A model generated the notes under the pieces. That model made no database searches and was not told where the DNA came from. It saw nothing but the letters and a program-made list of their open reading frames with translations. DNA of 6,109 bases from Gammaproteobacteria bacterium (lineage in GTDB: Bacteria; Pseudomonadota; Gammaproteobacteria; Pseudomonadales; Azotimanducaceae), in NCBI GenBank assembly GCA_027293665.1, contig JAPUFN010000118.1, positions 1 to 6,109 of the forward strand, written 5' to 3'. The stretch's first letter is position 1. Each line of letters begins with the position of its first letter. The position numbers and the translations under genes are program-made. Shown here in pieces: positions 5,334-6,109 of the stretch.

Positions 5334-6109
5334 GTGCTGAATCTCAATAACGTCAGTCTCAATCGCGATCAGGTCAGCCTGTTCGAGGGCCTCAACGCCG
5401 TGGTCCATACCGGGCAGAAAGTCGGCATCGTCGGCCGCAATGGTATCGGCAAATCCAGCCTCTTCGAGCTCATCCTCGATCGCCTCCAGCCAGACATTGG
5501 CGACGTGACAAGACCGCGCGACTGGCGCATCGCGCATATGGCGCAGGAAGTTGCGGTCACCCAGCGGCCGGCACTCGAGTACGTTATCGACGGCCACACG
5601 GCGCTACGCCGTACCGAGCATAAACTCACGCTGGCGGAGCAGGCAGGCCGCGATATGGAAGCCGCCCACCTGCACAGTGAGCTCGACGATCTCGGGGCTT
5701 ATCAGGCCGAGGCGCAAGCCGGTGAAATTCTTTTCGGGCTCGGTTTCGCCGCCGAGGATGCACAGCTTCCGTTCGCCCAATTCTCCGGCGGCTGGCGCAT
5801 TCGCCTGAACCTTGCCCAGGCGCTGATGGCACCGACCGAACTGCTGCTGCTCGATGAGCCGACCAACCACCTGGACCTCGAAGCAACGCTCTGGCTGGAA
5901 ACCTGGCTGCAGCGATTCCCGGGCACGCTGCTGGTGATCGCACACGACCGCGATTTCCTCGACAACGTGACCGATCACATCATTCACCTGCACGCTGGCA
6001 AGGCCCACACCTACCGAGGCAACTACAGCAGCTTTGAACGCCAGCGGGCCGAAGCGCTGGTGCTGCAACAGGCCTCCTACACCAAACAACAGCGTGAAAT
6101 CCGGCATAT
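5334..6109 (+). CDS. yheS: ABC-F family ATPase, YheS-like, N-terminal part (runs off the window)
   Basis: The visible 258 residues are the complete first nucleotide-binding domain of an ABC-F protein, the soluble class with two ATPase domains and no membrane part that acts on the ribosome. The order is Walker A GRNGIGKSS (34-42), Q-loop MAQE with Q71, signature SGGWRIRLNLAQAL (151-164), Walker B LLLLDEPTNHLDL with D174 and E175, and the H-loop AHDRDFLD with H204. ALEYVIDGH before the arm region and GNYSSFERQRA near the end match E. coli YheS better than Uup or EttA. The sequence stops where the tRNA-contacting inter-domain linker begins, so the second ATPase domain lies outside. GTG at 5334 gives the family-like MLNLNNVSL start, with GAAG (5322-5325) 8 nt upstream; the frame stays open back to 5241, but no better start is present. 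Antibiotic-resistance ABC-F activity cannot be judged without the linker. Confidence 0.92.
   Translation, partial: MLNLNNVSLNRDQVSLFEGLNAVVHTGQKVGIVGRNGIGKSSLFELILDRLQPDIGDVTRPRDWRIAHMAQEVAVTQRPALEYVIDGHTALRRTEHKLTLAEQAGRDMEAAHLHSELDDLGAYQAEAQAGEILFGLGFAAEDAQLPFAQFSGGWRIRLNLAQALMAPTELLLLDEPTNHLDLEATLWLETWLQRFPGTLLVIAHDRDFLDNVTDHIIHLHAGKAHTYRGNYSSFERQRAEALVLQQASYTKQQREIRH

Noticed and set aside
5604..6107. 167-codon open frame on the minus strand opposite the ABC-F gene
   Set aside because: It is antisense to conserved ABC signature and Walker B sequence and shows no motif of its own.

Overview
The window is GC-rich, fully coding-dense DNA with every recognisable gene on the + strand. It reads like the chromosome of a gammaproteobacterium: a proteobacterial (type 1) GshA, an AcpH-type ACP phosphodiesterase, DsbB with the E. 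coli cysteine spacing, and a YheS-type ABC-F protein. The genus cannot be settled from the sequence. There are no rRNA or tRNA genes, insertion sequences or CRISPR arrays.

Layout: (1) 1-450, the 3' end of pckA (ATP-dependent PEP carboxykinase). (2) 495-2066, gshA (glutamate-cysteine ligase), whose stop overlaps by 4 nt (GTGA) the start of acpH (2063-2701). (3) After a 65-nt gap with a small hairpin and a possible promoter, a zinc-free quinone oxidoreductase-type MDR gene (2767-3744), which overlaps dsbB (3741-4265) by 4 nt (ATGA). (4) A 250-nt non-coding stretch, 4266-4515. This is the richest non-coding part of the window: a 20-bp direct repeat that begins inside the dsbB stop region and contains the parS-like half-site TGTTCCAC twice, two DnaA-box-like words one helical turn apart, a strong hairpin without a U tract, and scattered TGCTAA words. 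(5) 4516-5277, an orphan ParA-family ATPase with an unusual post-Walker-B loop and an extra basic C-terminal tail. (6) 5278-5333, a short gap with a perfect 7-bp hairpin. (7) 5334 to the window end, the first ATPase domain of a YheS-like ABC-F ribosome-associated ATPase, cut off at the start of its inter-domain linker.

Functionally, gshA, the quinone oxidoreductase homologue and dsbB all concern thiol or quinone redox chemistry, but they sit in at least two transcription-unit-like pairs (gshA-acpH and qor-dsbB). acpH, which strips phosphopantetheine from acyl carrier protein, fits this theme only loosely. The most plausible novelty is the control region plus orphan ParA plus possible leader ORF/hairpin before the ABC-F gene. 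Those regulatory readings are inference; the protein identities are firm except that the ParA partner is unknown.
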